A stretch of DNA of 64,000 nt from Exophiala sp. HKRS030 (GCA_023897205.1 JAHWDD010000004.1:1364001-1428000), one strand, 5' to 3'; positions 37,058-47,819 are shown, counted from the stretch's first letter. Notes: generated by a model not told the origin, from the letters alone. Numbers and translations: made by a program.

Positions 37058-38645
37058 GAGATGTCAGATTGATAATGTTGTTGTTCAACAACAGGTGTCG
37101 GCGTTGTTGGATCGGATCAAGATACTGTAGATTTGGTGTTCGTTATCGCGAGCGGCGAAAGCGAAAGCGAAAGACACGTCAATAGAGTTGAATCATCAAT
37201 CGCCAGAAGTGATGAGTCTCATTTGTTTGTTAGACAATCAGAATAGTCGAATGGAAAGAGACTAGGAGATGGTAAGAACGAGAGGTCTTGACACCCGATA
37301 GAAGGTCGCCGTCATCTTACGGCTGACTTTCTGTCGCGAATACGAGGAAACAAGAAGGTTCTCGTAATGCCGAGGAAGAAGTTGTGAGGAGTTGTTGGTA
37401 CAGAACCAGGTTCAGTCAATACCCACAGTATGGAGAAGTCTTTACCTATTGTAATGGTATCAAAAGGTCCCCTAAGGCCTGTACTCCGTATCTGCTCCTT
37501 GCTACTAAATGACTAAGAATCCGGGGTCGGAGAATATCTTGACGTACAGTACTTTTGTGGTCATCATCAAAACTACATCTTCTCTCTCCCTCTCAATACC
37601 CATGTGTCTCTACCTTTGACCCTTTCTCAATCACAGCAAATACGCGTAATCAGCAACTCTACTCACTGTCTCTCATTTGTCTGCATGGAAATTGAACACT
37701 AGTCAGACTTATATTTCCCCCCCAATGTCTCGAAATCCAGTACACCCTGTCGTAAGTAGCACTGCTTCACACCGAATTAGAAGTACACCGTTCTTTTCAT
37801 GGCCGAGGATTTCAATCCCAGTAGATACCGGATCAGACTCGGCGTTGGACAGGAGGACGAAGACGAAGAAGATGAAATCTGGTAGAGAAAGAGGACTCAG
37901 GTCTAACAATCAGAGGAGGAAGATGTTTCAGTAAACCCGGCGATCAAGAGCAAAAAAAAAGAATCCATCACACGACTGGGATTTTCTTACCTAGGTTCCA
38001 AACGTTGGGAGCCTGGGATCAAGGTTTTTGTTTTTGTTTTGTTTTCTTTGTAGACAGGAGAAATGTCTGGCCCAGTTTGGTGTAACCCATGTGCATACGC
38101 CTATACTCACCGTGGACACGAATCGTGGGCGTCTTTCTTCCTGCACCGAGTTCACAGTTTCGGCTACAATCTTTCATAGCAGTCGCCCGTAATCTGATGC
38201 CTGTGTCTGCTTGGCTTCCTCCTGTTTCTCTCGCATCGACCGAGTGTGTGTCGCGTACGCGCATTTATCGAGGCATCAAAAGCGTCACGCAGGTCCGAGG
38301 AGACAGGAAGACAAAAGCAATTCCGGTCGAGTCTGAACATTAACAAGAATCAAAACAGAATCATCATCATTCAAACAAAAGTGGTATCTAAAAATCATCG
38401 GTTCAGAGACAACGCCGCATCCTGGTGCCAGGATCAGGAGAAAAGGAATTCGGAATTCGACGAACTCAAAAAATGAACGGTCAGCTCCAGGTCGTAAAGA
38501 TGGTTCCCTCCAATCTTCCATTTCATCCGTTCGACCCCAACCCACAATTGGATCCCATATAGCCACCATCCAATCATCATGAAATCCGCCTGCGTAAATT
38601 CATGTATATCTGGGCCCTTGTGTGTCTTGTTATTGCACTCATTCC
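37056..38645. other. Intergenic region
   Basis: 1.6 kb between the SDR promoter and the 3' end of the Ser/Pro-rich gene. One TACTCCGTA copy at 37492. No coding frame supported. Confidence 0.6.
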
Positions 38646-39779
38646 TCATCTAAAAGGCCGATCGTATGTCCCATCGTCATTGCCGACCGCACTGGCTGGC
38701 GCACTTCGAAAATGGCTCAAGTCTCCGCTACCAGTCTTTCGCAATGCTTGCCTCATAGTTTCGACGTTGATTTCACTTCCCATGGCCAATGGCGAACTCT
38801 GTCCTGGCAATGGACTGCCAGTGCCACGCGGAGCACGGTTCGGGGACGTCTCGAATCCCTTGACCGAGGCCGTAACACTGGTTGGTGGGGAGGTCCCAAA
38901 CGCCGCGGAAGAGGTGGGAGATCTGACAGGAGAAGGGGATCTGGGAGGTATAAGAGATGGGTGGCCAGACAAGTGAGCCGAATCACGTCGCACATCGCCC
39001 GCCTCCTGCTCTCCGTGAACCACATCGGCAAACGAGATGAAGCTCAATCGGCGCACATCGGTCGAGTCCAATGAACCATAGGTCGACGTGTTGTCCGTGT
39101 CTTGGCGATGGGTTGAAGGGGCAGGGAATTCATCCTGCATGGACGAGGCCAAGGATTGCTCGTTGCCTAAACCTGTGATTGTCACGGCCGCTGGCTGATG
39201 TGTCGCGGACGTCACAATCTCCACCGTGTCTGGATCAAGTTTCTCGTTTGTAATGGCTTCAGCGGACGCATCCAATGCAGGCGCAATATGGTTTTCCATG
39301 ATAACATGGGAAGGCAAATGAGGAGATGTTTCTGGGTGGACCACCTCATCCTGTACATTCCTTTCGAAAATCATAGATGAGGCAGGGGACTGAGGCCTGG
39401 GAGAGGCGCTTTGCCTGCCTAGCCCGGGCGAGACTGGATGCGGAGAGGTCATGGATGTCCTATGCGGTGAAACAGAACCGGCGAGGATATCTGGAGATCG
39501 GCCAGGCGAGACTGGAATTAACCCAGCTGGTGGGCTAATAGGCATAGGGGCGGATGTTGCAGGTCCCTTACCCTTGGATTTATCTTCGTCATTCTTTTTA
39601 CCCAACTTCCAAAAGTCTCTCTTTCGTGGCTTTGTAGATGTATCTCCAGCTGCTGACCCGAGGACTTGTCTCTCGTTGCGCTCGACAGAGGGGTCTTTCA
39701 ATAACGGGGAGGCTGATTCTTTGGACTCAGTGCTAGGAGCAGCACTTTTGTCATTGATGGAGGATTCTTTGGCTGACAT
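38646..39779 (-). CDS. Ser/Pro-rich disordered conserved fungal protein
   Basis: One exon, 377 aa, ATG at 39779. It begins with a Ser/Lys/Glu-rich segment and a basic-aromatic patch (RKRDFWKLGKK), followed by repeated SPxR/SPG motifs that look like proline-directed phosphorylation sites. Two stretches look conserved: one near residue 235 (YGSLDSTDVRRLSFISFADV) and one near the C-terminus (NVETMRQALRKTGSGDLSHF). No catalytic domain, signal peptide or membrane helix. I know such proteins only as uncharacterised in filamentous ascomycetes; a regulatory or adaptor role is possible but unproven. Confidence 0.8.
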   Translation of the reverse strand: MSAKESSINDKSAAPSTESKESASPLLKDPSVERNERQVLGSAAGDTSTKPRKRDFWKLGKKNDEDKSKGKGPATSAPMPISPPAGLIPVSPGRSPDILAGSVSPHRTSMTSPHPVSPGLGRQSASPRPQSPASSMIFERNVQDEVVHPETSPHLPSHVIMENHIAPALDASAEAITNEKLDPDTVEIVTSATHQPAAVTITGLGNEQSLASSMQDEFPAPSTHRQDTDNTSTYGSLDSTDVRRLSFISFADVVHGEQEAGDVRRDSAHLSGHPSLIPPRSPSPVRSPTSSAAFGTSPPTSVTASVKGFETSPNRAPRGTGSPLPGQSSPLAMGSEINVETMRQALRKTGSGDLSHFRSAPASAVGNDDGTYDRPFR

Positions 39780-40539
39780 TTCGCTGACAGTGGTACCGTT
39801 TTATCGAGGGATATGAGGTTGTTGTGCAAGATGTAATTTGGGAAAGTTGGTCAGTCGCTTCGAGGGTCGCAGCGGGGCTTTCGGAGAGAGACGCTGCTCA
39901 AAGACAATATTGAATGCATAACATGTCGGAGGAATCAAATATTGAAACGTCGGTTTTTAGGTATGAATGTAATGTGTAGAATGTATTAATTGATTTGCAT
40001 GCACCAGGCAGGTCGCGAGGGTTGTGCGGAAGGGAACAGTGGGAGGCCTTTGTTGGTTGGTAGAGGTGTACGTAGGGTGCGGAAGGGGTCATAAGATCGT
40101 CAATCGGGGTCGCAATATTGTTCTGGGGTCGATGCTTGAGTCTGAAACTTGATAGTATCTTGGATATGAAGTTGAGGAATTGCTGATCAATTTCAATGGC
40201 TGTGCTGGAAGAAGCGCGAAAGAGAGAATGATGTCGCAGGAGGTGAGGCCAGGGACAAGCAGATCACAAGTTGAAGAATACGAGGGATTGACCATTTGGG
40301 CCGCAGTCACAAGTCACCTGAGACTCACTACGGACTATAATGGAGCAAATCAATACGACGAGGGAATGAAACGCGAATCAATGCGCCCTCGACGGAATGA
40401 GATTGGCCAAACAACGATTACGGAGTCAACACAATCTTGTTCATCCTTCAACTGTACAATTCGTATAACTTTTACGACCATCGCTGCATCATCTACCTAC
40501 GAGTGCCTCTACGATGCTCCGTACTGTCTAGTCCGTTTC
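39780..40539. other. Intergenic region
   Basis: Upstream of the Ser/Pro-rich gene and downstream of the DHA2 transporter (both minus strand). Nothing coding supported. Confidence 0.6.
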
Positions 40540-42352
40540 TCACATCACCATCTTACCCTTGATACTCTCCCACCGAGCAAATGGAGCTGCAACTGCCACC
40601 ACACAGAAACATGCTATTACCAGCGTAAATGGTACCTTGACGCCATCCATGTACGCTTGCAACACACCTGCTAGTTGCTCTCCTTGGTATACCTTTGCAA
40701 TCTGAGAAGCTCCCAGGCCCAGGACGCGGGCCGGATCGACGTTCGGGGCTCGTACAGGTAACATTTCCAGCAATTTATTGCTAAATCCCGCTTCTCCCGC
40801 TGACACCCATATAGCAGATCCAATAGTCTGACTCCACATGATGATGGCTGTGACCGTCGAAATATCCGCCGATTCCACGATGCTTTGTGCCACCATCACG
40901 GGCACCTGGAGGACAAGTCCACAACCTGTCCCGACAAGCAGTTGAAAGCCAACCCATTTTCCCGTACTGGAATTGACATCCAACGTGTAGAGCAAGCCTG
41001 CCCCAACTGTCATTGGAACAGAGCCGATCAGTATCACAGGCACATATCGGCCCCAGAGACTCATGATCACTCCGCATGCAATTGCAAAGAATGATGATGA
41101 CAGCACAATAGGAAGCATGTTAGTGCCTGATCTGGCTGCCGATACACTTCTTGTCGATTGGAAATAGATTGGAAGGTAGTACAGAAGTAGTTGGAAGCCA
41201 GCGACAACATGAAATGCAATCACGCACATTACCATCAACGTGCGGTTTTTGACCTCTCGACCTCTGAAGACAGCGCGTTCTCCGGAAAGGTATTGAATCG
41301 CGACAAAAAAGATCAACAGTAGACCAAAACCGACGAGCAGGCCGATAATTCGAACAGAATTCCACGGTCTGACTACTCCTCCGTCTTGCATCGCCAACAG
41401 ATAACAAATAACCGCCCCCATGATGACGAATGTGCCAGGGAGGTCCATTTGGAGAAGCTTTTCCTTGAGTGTCACTTGGGGGGGCGTCGCCGCAGACGGT
41501 GGTTTGAAAAAGACCAGGATGACAACGACTGCCGGCAAACTGATAGGTAAATTTATCCAGAACACCCAGCGCCAGCTGGCATGATCTGTGAGAACACCGC
41601 CCAGGATAGGTCCCAATACGCTGGCGATTCCAAACACGGCTGCGAGGGCTCCCATCATCATGTTTTTCTGCTTGGGAGGCGCGACAAATGCAATGATTGT
41701 GTAAATTCCAGGCGGGAGGCCGGCACCAAGAGCCCCTTGGACAGCCCGTCCGGCAATCAGCGTTTCAGAATTCTGGGCGACTGCGCAGATGACACATCCA
41801 ATGTTGAAGCCAATGGCGGTGATGGCAAAGGCGATATTCAAAGGAAAGTATTTCAGAATTTTGCCCCAAGTGGGCTGCCAGGCAGCGATGCACATGAAGT
41901 AAGCTGAACCATACCATCCCTATGAAGCATATAAGTCCCATGTCCATCAGGTGAGCGTCTTGCTTACAATGTCTTGAAGTGAATTGAACTCGTCGGTAAT
42001 GCGTGGAATGGCAGTCGAAACAATCGTCATTTCGATCGAGACGCAGAACTAAACGAGGGTCAAAATACAGTGACGGAATAAACAGGGCAACTCATACCAT
42101 GACGAAGACGAGGGCGGAAACTGTTATCACCAGAGGAAGCCCTTTCGTGGAACCGTCTGACTTCATCTCCGGTTGACTGTCCATACCACTGTCGGAGCTC
42201 TCATTTGCCTCAGCCTTGCTTGGCTGACTATATCCAGATTCAATGGCGGCCCTGGAGTCTGACATTGGCACGGCTGATATTGAAGGAGGTTTCGCCTGAG
42301 ATGAAACCTTCTCGCTTGCGGCTGGCATCCCGAATGATGGCTCAGCTACCAT
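40540..42352 (-). CDS. MFS drug:H+ antiporter, DHA2 (14-TM) type
   Basis: Three exons in gene order: 42352-42098, 42048-41968, 41919-40540 (1716 nt, 571 aa). A polar N-terminal tail of about 70 residues precedes the first membrane helix. Exon 2 supplies the family motif around IEMTIVSTAIPRITDEF and exon 3 begins GWYGSAYFM. Motif C is present as GPILGGVL followed by WRWVFWINLP, and GRAVQGALGAGLPPG is also typical. The length and the long C-terminal helices fit the 14-helix multidrug/toxin efflux group often found in secondary-metabolite clusters. No biosynthetic core gene is nearby, so the exported compound is unknown. Its neighbour at 42733 is an SDR on the same strand. Confidence 0.92.
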
Positions 42353-42732
42353 CCTGAAGTGATGTTGTACAAGGCAATGTCGAAAGGTATCAGCTACAAT
42401 GGAGGATTTCTTCAGATGCGGGCACCGAATTTGTACAACGAGCAATTTATCTGCGTCAAACTACTAGCTGCTCCATGGCATGATCCTCATGGTTGAAAGA
42501 CTGACAGTTTGCGGATTTGCGGACTTGCGGACTTGCGGACTTTGTGCCTACGATCTTTACTGCTTGACAATGCTAAGATGGGGATTGCGGAAATGAACCA
42601 TGGATTGAACCTGACCGTTTATGGCTGCTTGCTTATGAGCTTTTCCCATCCAACACATCAAATTCTCGTTGGAGCGACAACTTCTGCTACAGCCCCTAGA
42701 CTCGAGGACCGCTGCCTGTCCTTTGGGCTGAT
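42353..42732. other. Transporter promoter region with tandem octamer
   Basis: 380 bp upstream of the DHA2 gene and downstream of the SDR gene. Holds a tandem TGCGGA(C/T)T repeat, four units at 42510-42541; otherwise nothing recognised. Confidence 0.6.
42510..42541. repeat. Tandem octamer TGCGGACT, four units
   Basis: One TGCGGATT unit followed by three perfect TGCGGACT units in direct tandem, about 160-190 bp upstream of the transporter start. Confidence 0.9.
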
Positions 42733-43602
42733 TTACGGACTCTTTCCAATAGCTTCATCGACAAGGTGCCATGTGTGATTGGCTACCTTGGTCATTTGTT
42801 CCTCGCTGAAGATTGTCTTGTTTCCTATTGACCGTCCCCTATTATCAATATTGCTCCAAAATATGCCTTCATTATTCTCTCCCGAGGCTGCCGCACATCG
42901 AGCCACTCCACTCAGCAACCTTTCCGCACACACATCAGGGGTCACTGCAACAATTTTGAAAGCCAGTTTCATCAAGGGCTGCAGATACCAGGGGAGTTCT
43001 CTGAAGAGGCCCGTTTCAACACCACCAGGATAGGCGTGCACAAAGTGCCGCCTCCCAGCATCGTTTCCATGAAGTTTCTGCTGCTGTGCAGCATGATACT
43101 GAACCATGACATCGTTCATTACAATGCAATGATTCGCCGCCTTGGCGAGAGAGTAGTGTTTCTTGAGATCCAGGTCTTCCCAATCCAACTTGCTCGGATC
43201 GCCTGTCTTGCCGTCTAAGACGATGACGACCTTGGCATCGTTTTTCAGGACGGGCAGAAGTTCGCGTATCAGCAGCTGTTTCCCATAGTAGTGCAGGGCC
43301 ATCTTGCGATCGATTCCATCCGGTGTCTCTGTCCTCCCTGCGGTCGTCATGATTCCTTGGGTCATGACCAGAAAGTCAAGTTTCGGCTCCGCCGCCGACT
43401 TGAATGTGTCGGTGTATTGTTTGATCTGGCGCATGGACGAAGCGTCCAGGGGTCGGAATTCCATGTTGCTGTGCGGCATGGTGGTGGGTTTGGTGCGACC
43501 GCTGATGATGACTGACGGCGACGAGGTGTCAGCGGCGAGGCGACAAGCCATGCCATAGCCAATGCCACTTGTTCCTCCCACCACCAAAGCTCTCAGGCCC
43601 AT
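42733..43602 (-). CDS. Short-chain dehydrogenase/reductase
   Basis: Intronless frame of 289 aa, ATG at 43602. The Rossmann motif is VVGGTSGIGYGMA. The usual NNAG is replaced by MTQGIM. The active-site Tyr-x3-Lys is YSLAK, and an HAYPGGVETGL stretch follows the catalytic region, as in retinol-dehydrogenase-like or WWOX-like fungal SDRs. NAD(P)-dependent oxidoreductase; substrate unknown. Same strand as the DHA2 transporter, separated by 380 bp. Confidence 0.88.
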   Translation of the reverse strand: MGLRALVVGGTSGIGYGMACRLAADTSSPSVIISGRTKPTTMPHSNMEFRPLDASSMRQIKQYTDTFKSAAEPKLDFLVMTQGIMTTAGRTETPDGIDRKMALHYYGKQLLIRELLPVLKNDAKVVIVLDGKTGDPSKLDWEDLDLKKHYSLAKAANHCIVMNDVMVQYHAAQQQKLHGNDAGRRHFVHAYPGGVETGLFRELPWYLQPLMKLAFKIVAVTPDVCAERLLSGVARCAAASGENNEGIFWSNIDNRGRSIGNKTIFSEEQMTKVANHTWHLVDEAIGKSP

Positions 43603-44537
43603 ATTGTCGTTCTGGAGGTGTCTGTATCAAGCAGGAAATTGTTGATCAAGTAATCTGTGTCCAGCCTACGGAAGCAGGAGGCCTAGGTAACATTGACAGA
43701 TACTACATATATAAGACTGGATTATATTATCGCTCTCGAAACCAGTAAATTTCGAGAAGTTAGTTGGGACCGTCGGCGAGAGATATACAGTCAAGTAAGA
43801 ATATTTCGAGAATTTGTTATTGTAATGTCAAAACGCCAATTGCTGACTTTCAAGGCCACGAAGTCTTGATAACGTCCTAAGAACGTCAATAAGTGGCGGC
43901 ATTAACATTAGTCTGGCGCTAGCAATCGAGTACAGTTTTCTAGCCACGGACACTTGGCCCTTCGTATGGAGTACTATGGATTCTTGTGATGAATACTGTA
44001 GACGTAGTGTATAGATTGGATGGGGTATCTCTTCGGCTTTGGTAGCACAAATCCATCTCGAATTGTCCCCATGGACAAAAATTTGAAGGTTCGAAGTCCC
44101 AACCCAGCGGTCAGCGCTTCTGAGACTTATCCCGACTATGACCATTCACCCCCTTTTTGATAGAGATGTTACAGTAGTCATGGAAACCTGCTGAGGAATC
44201 CGGGGTTCGGTTTAATCCACTAAGCAGCTGGTTTCAGGACAAGCCCAACCTCCATTCCACTCAGCCAAAGGAGTTGCCAAATCGGCAGACAGGTATTTGT
44301 GCCCGGCAGCTCCGAACGTTTCCGATTCCCTTCCGGGGGTTCGGCCCCCGGGGGGACCAAGGACGCACGTACAAGGGCGACCCGGCCCAACCCAGTAGCA
44401 TCACACTCAATGCGAGCATGTGTTGACCGTATTGTTCAATTCAACGGGTCTCGCTTGGCTCCTCGCAAAGTCGCGACTGGATAACTGTATGGGAAGTAAA
44501 GCATCAACGACACAAAACGGATTCACTTCAAAAAAAA
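43603..44537. other. Intergenic region with GC-rich hairpin
   Basis: Upstream regions of the minus-strand SDR and the plus-strand FAH pseudogene. A perfect hairpin (CCGGGGG, 5-base loop ttcgg, CCCCCGG) lies at 44333-44351. A tRNA-like GGTTCGA near 44092 has no cloverleaf around it. No gene supported. Confidence 0.55.
44333..44351. other. GC-rich hairpin
   Basis: 7-bp perfect stem CCGGGGG/CCCCCGG with loop ttcgg, about 190 bp upstream of the FAH-like start codon. Confidence 0.7.
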
Positions 44538-45510
44538 ATGAAGACCGCTTTTCGCCGCTTGGTACGCTTCAAGACCTCTGAAGGGAAGATCAAATATGGA
44601 GAGGCACCTTCTGAGGGTGCATCAGTCGGTGATGTGATCAAAACCTACAATGGCACTTTTCCTTGCGAACTTGAACCGTCGGACGAACAAGCCGTGGTCG
44701 GCGAGGTATGTTGGTATCCGGATCGGCAAAAGATGCCTTCTCGAAATGTATACGCTGAGAAACAATTGCGGTTGTGCAAAACAGATTCTGTGCCCACTGG
44801 CCTCCACGCCCATCTTCTACGGCATCGGGTTGAACTACAAGGGACACATAGCCGAAGCCAAATAAGATGTACCGCCATTTCCGACCGTCTTCACCAAGCC
44901 GCCAGGTAAACTGTCCATCCAGCCGTATTTTGCCCGTCTCAAATCTAATCAAGAGGGGATTGTAGGCGCCCTCGCGGGCCCATATGACCACGTCCACGTT
45001 GACCCCGCCTGCCAAGTCCTCGACCATGAAGGGGAGCTGGCCTTCATCGTCGGCAAGGACGTGAGGAACTGCAGTAGTGCCGAGAACAGCGTCGAGGACA
45101 ATTGACTCGGGTCCACCGTGGGCAACGACGTTTCCTCGCGATACTGGCAAATGCCCGAGCGGTCCGGCGGTCAGCATGGCTATGCAAAGTCCTTTGACCA
45201 ATTTGGGCCCATCGGCCCGGTGATTGTCTCGACGTCTGAGATCCCCGACCCCCGTCTCGACCTGAAAACGACGGTGAATGGAGAAGAACGTCAAAACTCC
45301 AACACGGGTGGCCTGCTGTCCACGATACCGCAGATCCTCGAGCATCTGAGTCGCGGAACGACGCTGAGAGAGGGCACCGTCGTGATGACGGGGACTCCGT
45401 CCGGGGTGGCGGCTTTCTCGAAACCACCCGCGTGGCTCAAGGACGGAGATATGGTCGAAATCAAAATCAGGCAGATTGGAAAGATCAGGGATAAGACGGT
45501 CATTGGATGA
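44538..45510 (+). pseudogene. Fumarylacetoacetase-family hydrolase pseudogene (fumarylpyruvate-hydrolase-like)
   Basis: Three exons by canonical splice sites: 44538-44705, 44785-44905, 44966-45510 (834 nt, about 277 codons, the usual length of small FAH-family hydrolases). Family features are IFYGIGLNYKGHIAEAK, EGELAFIVGKDVRN with metal-binding acidic residues, TVGNDVSSRYWQ and VVMTGTPSGVAAF. The frame is broken by two in-frame stops: TAA at 44863-44865, right after AEAK, and TGA at 45103-45105, right before LGSTVGND. No GT..AG intron removes either without deleting conserved residues. Family members hydrolyse acylpyruvates; in the gentisate route fumarylpyruvate becomes fumarate plus pyruvate. 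That exact role is inferred from the gentisate dioxygenase relic 13 kb away. Splice sites and most codons look preserved, so decay is recent or the stops are assembly errors. Confidence 0.85.
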
Positions 45511-45813
45511 TGACCTAAATCGAAGACCGATGTAGCGCATCCAGAGATCATCGTTCGTAGATACAACAACAACATGCAGTACCCACCTAATTATCTTTGC
45601 CTGGGATGGTGTTTTTGAAATCTCTGCCTAAAAAATGGGAACATGTCGAAACTGGTAAGCTGTTAGTAAGAGGCTTGACTCTTGTAGCGTTTGCCCAAAA
45701 TGATTCCTTAAGCCTTTCCGGTACCTTTTGATTTGAGCTCCAATTCCATTTGCGTCTTCGGTCCTGCTTCCATATTGTTGCATGCGGTGTTGTATGCTGG
45801 TGGAAGACCTCGG
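45511..45813. other. Convergent 3' spacer
   Basis: About 300 bp between the FAH pseudogene and the minus-strand mitochondrial-protein gene. A minus-strand frame stays open here (see the neighbouring gene) and may be its lost C-terminus. Confidence 0.5.
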
Positions 45814-46574
45814 TCACCATGGTCTGCATATCCAGCTGATGAAGACGAAGGGGAAAGCACCCGCCAGCCATACTTTGATGCCACATGTCAGTCAGTGAGC
45901 ACTTGAACAAAGATCGTTGAACGTACGGCCAGCAACCATCAATGCAGAACTCCCATTCACCCAGTGGGCAGGGGCAACAATGACAGTGAGAAATAACAGG
46001 CCGATGATGGATGCATATCGTAGGAGCGTCATCATGTAAATCCTGCCCCTGCCCGCGCTATAGATCCGCAGTCTTTTCTTGTGCACTATATAGGTCGGTT
46101 AATCTTCTCCCAGTATTGTGATAGCATGTGGCATGTACCTTTCGGCTCGACCGGCGCAGGCGGCCTCCGTGTAAGCTGTTCAATATGCAGTCGTTCCTCG
46201 GGCGACAGAGTCAAGTTTGGGGTGATCTCAGCCTTGGGTATCACCTTCAATGGCACCTCCACCTTTCGTCCACCATCAAGCGCCCAGTCCTCTTGTTGAG
46301 GCACGACAAGTTCGGTACTAGCTTCTGACTGTTGTGGTAGGGCCGTACGAGTTCCCTCCAATTGTTGCTGTGCTTGCTGTCGTGCGTAGACTACCTGGAT
46401 CGGAACTCGTTCATTCTTCTTCTGCTTCTTCTTCTCGACCGGCAGGGGCTTGAACTTCTGATACAGTGGACGGGAAGTGCTAAATCGAGCATGCTTGGTT
46501 GCCGCATATCGTCTCGAGCACGTGCTGAAGGCAAGACGCACCTCCGCGACTAGAAAGGGCGGAAGGCTTCCCAT
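45814..46574 (-). CDS. Putative mitochondrial membrane protein, possibly C-terminally truncated
   Basis: Three exons in gene order: 46574-46139, 46085-45927, 45872-45814 (654 nt, 217 aa). The N-terminus is Arg/Ser-rich with FSTSRPLYQ, typical of a cleaved mitochondrial presequence, followed by a basic segment (VEKKKQKKNER). Exon 2 gives KRLRIYSAGRGRIYMMTLL, then a hydrophobic helix ending IVAPAHW. Exon 3 gives a second hydrophobic stretch (LWLAGAFPFVFISWI), and the frame stops at TGA (45814-45816) after CRPW. The arrangement recalls the TMEM70/186/223-type mitochondrial proteins, but that is weak inference. In the next frame the sequence continues open (VTEVFHQ...) to about 45587, so a one-base deletion near 45816 may have cut the protein short. 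Confidence 0.65.
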
Positions 46575-47819
46575 TGAATAGCTCAGCAGTGTCTATTGTT
46601 TGAAGTCATTGTCGTTGACCAAACTCGGCACTCTTCCCCGAAATTGGTCCGACGCGGTCTCACTGTCCACTGGAGATTTGGAGGAAACTGCACCTGAGGT
46701 TGGGACCCCGTTTGGGCAGGAGGACGATGCCGCCCTGTGCTCACCTCCCGCCGCGGGAATCGCACCAGCGCCAAGCGCCAAGCCATGCATGAACGCTTCC
46801 AATCACAGTATGTGTGGAGGGTATGGGGGTTCTTCTTGATGTGCACCACTTCTTCATGGACAAGAGTCTCCTGTTGCTCCGTCAGCGTCGCCGATTGCAT
46901 ACAGTCTTCTAAAATGCTGTCTCACCAACAAGACGAAAGAGCTCAAATCGTACCGTGGTCCGGACTCATTGCCGACGACTTCGTTTGACAAATACTTAAC
47001 CCAGGTGGTGTTCGTCAACGACAGCAAGGCGGCTGATGCACAGCGGCTGAGTCGAATCAACACGATCGGGAGCATCCAGTAGTCCATCGTGGATCGAGCA
47101 CCTTCACCTTCACCCTCGTCAGCTTCCGTCTCTGAGAGGGGTTCGATCAAGAGCCTGAGGACGTGCTGTGACTTGGAATCTTCCGCCGCGCCGCCGCGAT
47201 TGGAGTTCCTATACTATTTCTCCAGAAAGCTCGTCTAGCTTTCCCAACTTACTCGGTACCTACTATTGCTTTCGTACTGATCCCAACATTCATTTCATGC
47301 ATCTAACAGCGGCTCCGGATCGGGATCTTGTTTCCGAGGCCGTTTTGGGTAATATCGGAACGAAATCCGACCTTCTCCTAGTAATAAGCTAATGTACTCG
47401 GATCTTCTTACTCTCCGTTGAGATCGAATCTAATTACTAGTTGCAGTTGCTCTTCTCCATTATTTCTTCGAGATTCCCCGTATTTGTCCTTTTTTGCATC
47501 ATAGCAGTGTCTAAGATCTGTATGTATTTGGAATCATACACTTAGTTTGCTCGACCCACTTCCCAGCATACCGCTGCAATCCGTACCAACCTGGAGATTC
47601 ATGTGGTACTAGTAGTCACTAAGTGCCGCTGGACAACACGGTATACAGGACTACATCTTGATCAGATTAAGGATATAGAGCCAAATACTATCAGTCAGTA
47701 CTAGTGGTATAGGTCTTCTGAAGTAAGTACTTGCTCCTTTCTTTCTAGGTGAACGTACTGTGAGGATACTCAGTACTTACTATTCTCAAAGCAAAACCAT
47801 CGGCATCTCTACAGCAAAA
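46575..47819. other. Spacer with an unassigned minus-strand coding-like fragment
   Basis: Holds the upstream regions of the mitochondrial-protein gene (minus) and the ThDP gene (plus), and the HExxH fragment listed separately. From about 47.2 to 47.8 kb nothing coding is seen. Confidence 0.5.
46593..47165 (-). pseudogene. Coding-like fragment with HExxH motif (unassigned)
   Basis: On the minus strand a segment 47165-46926 reads HVLRLLIEPLSETEADEG and ends YDLSSFVLL at a good donor (gtgaga). A 55-nt intron and acceptor (caacag) lead at 46870 into ETLVHEEVVHIKKN. HEEVVH fits the zincin motif HExxH. Beyond about residue 20 of the second segment the reading frame is uncertain; two overlapping frames stay open to about 46583-46593. 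No start codon context, signal peptide or third zinc ligand could be fixed. It could be a metallopeptidase remnant or an unrecognised gene. Listed for completeness only. Confidence 0.28.

Noticed and set aside
30000..43600. A classical secondary-metabolite cluster around the DHA2 pump and SDR genes
   Set aside because: No PKS, NRPS, terpene synthase or other core enzyme is present in the window; two SDRs and one pump are not enough.
44080..44130. tRNA-like GGTTCGAAGTCC sequence
   Set aside because: Resembles a B box but the following bases do not match, and no A box, anticodon arm or acceptor stem can be folded around it on either strand.
44638..45540. 300-codon minus-strand frame over the FAH pseudogene
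   Set aside because: Antisense to conserved FAH motifs; its length reflects codon bias of the true strand.
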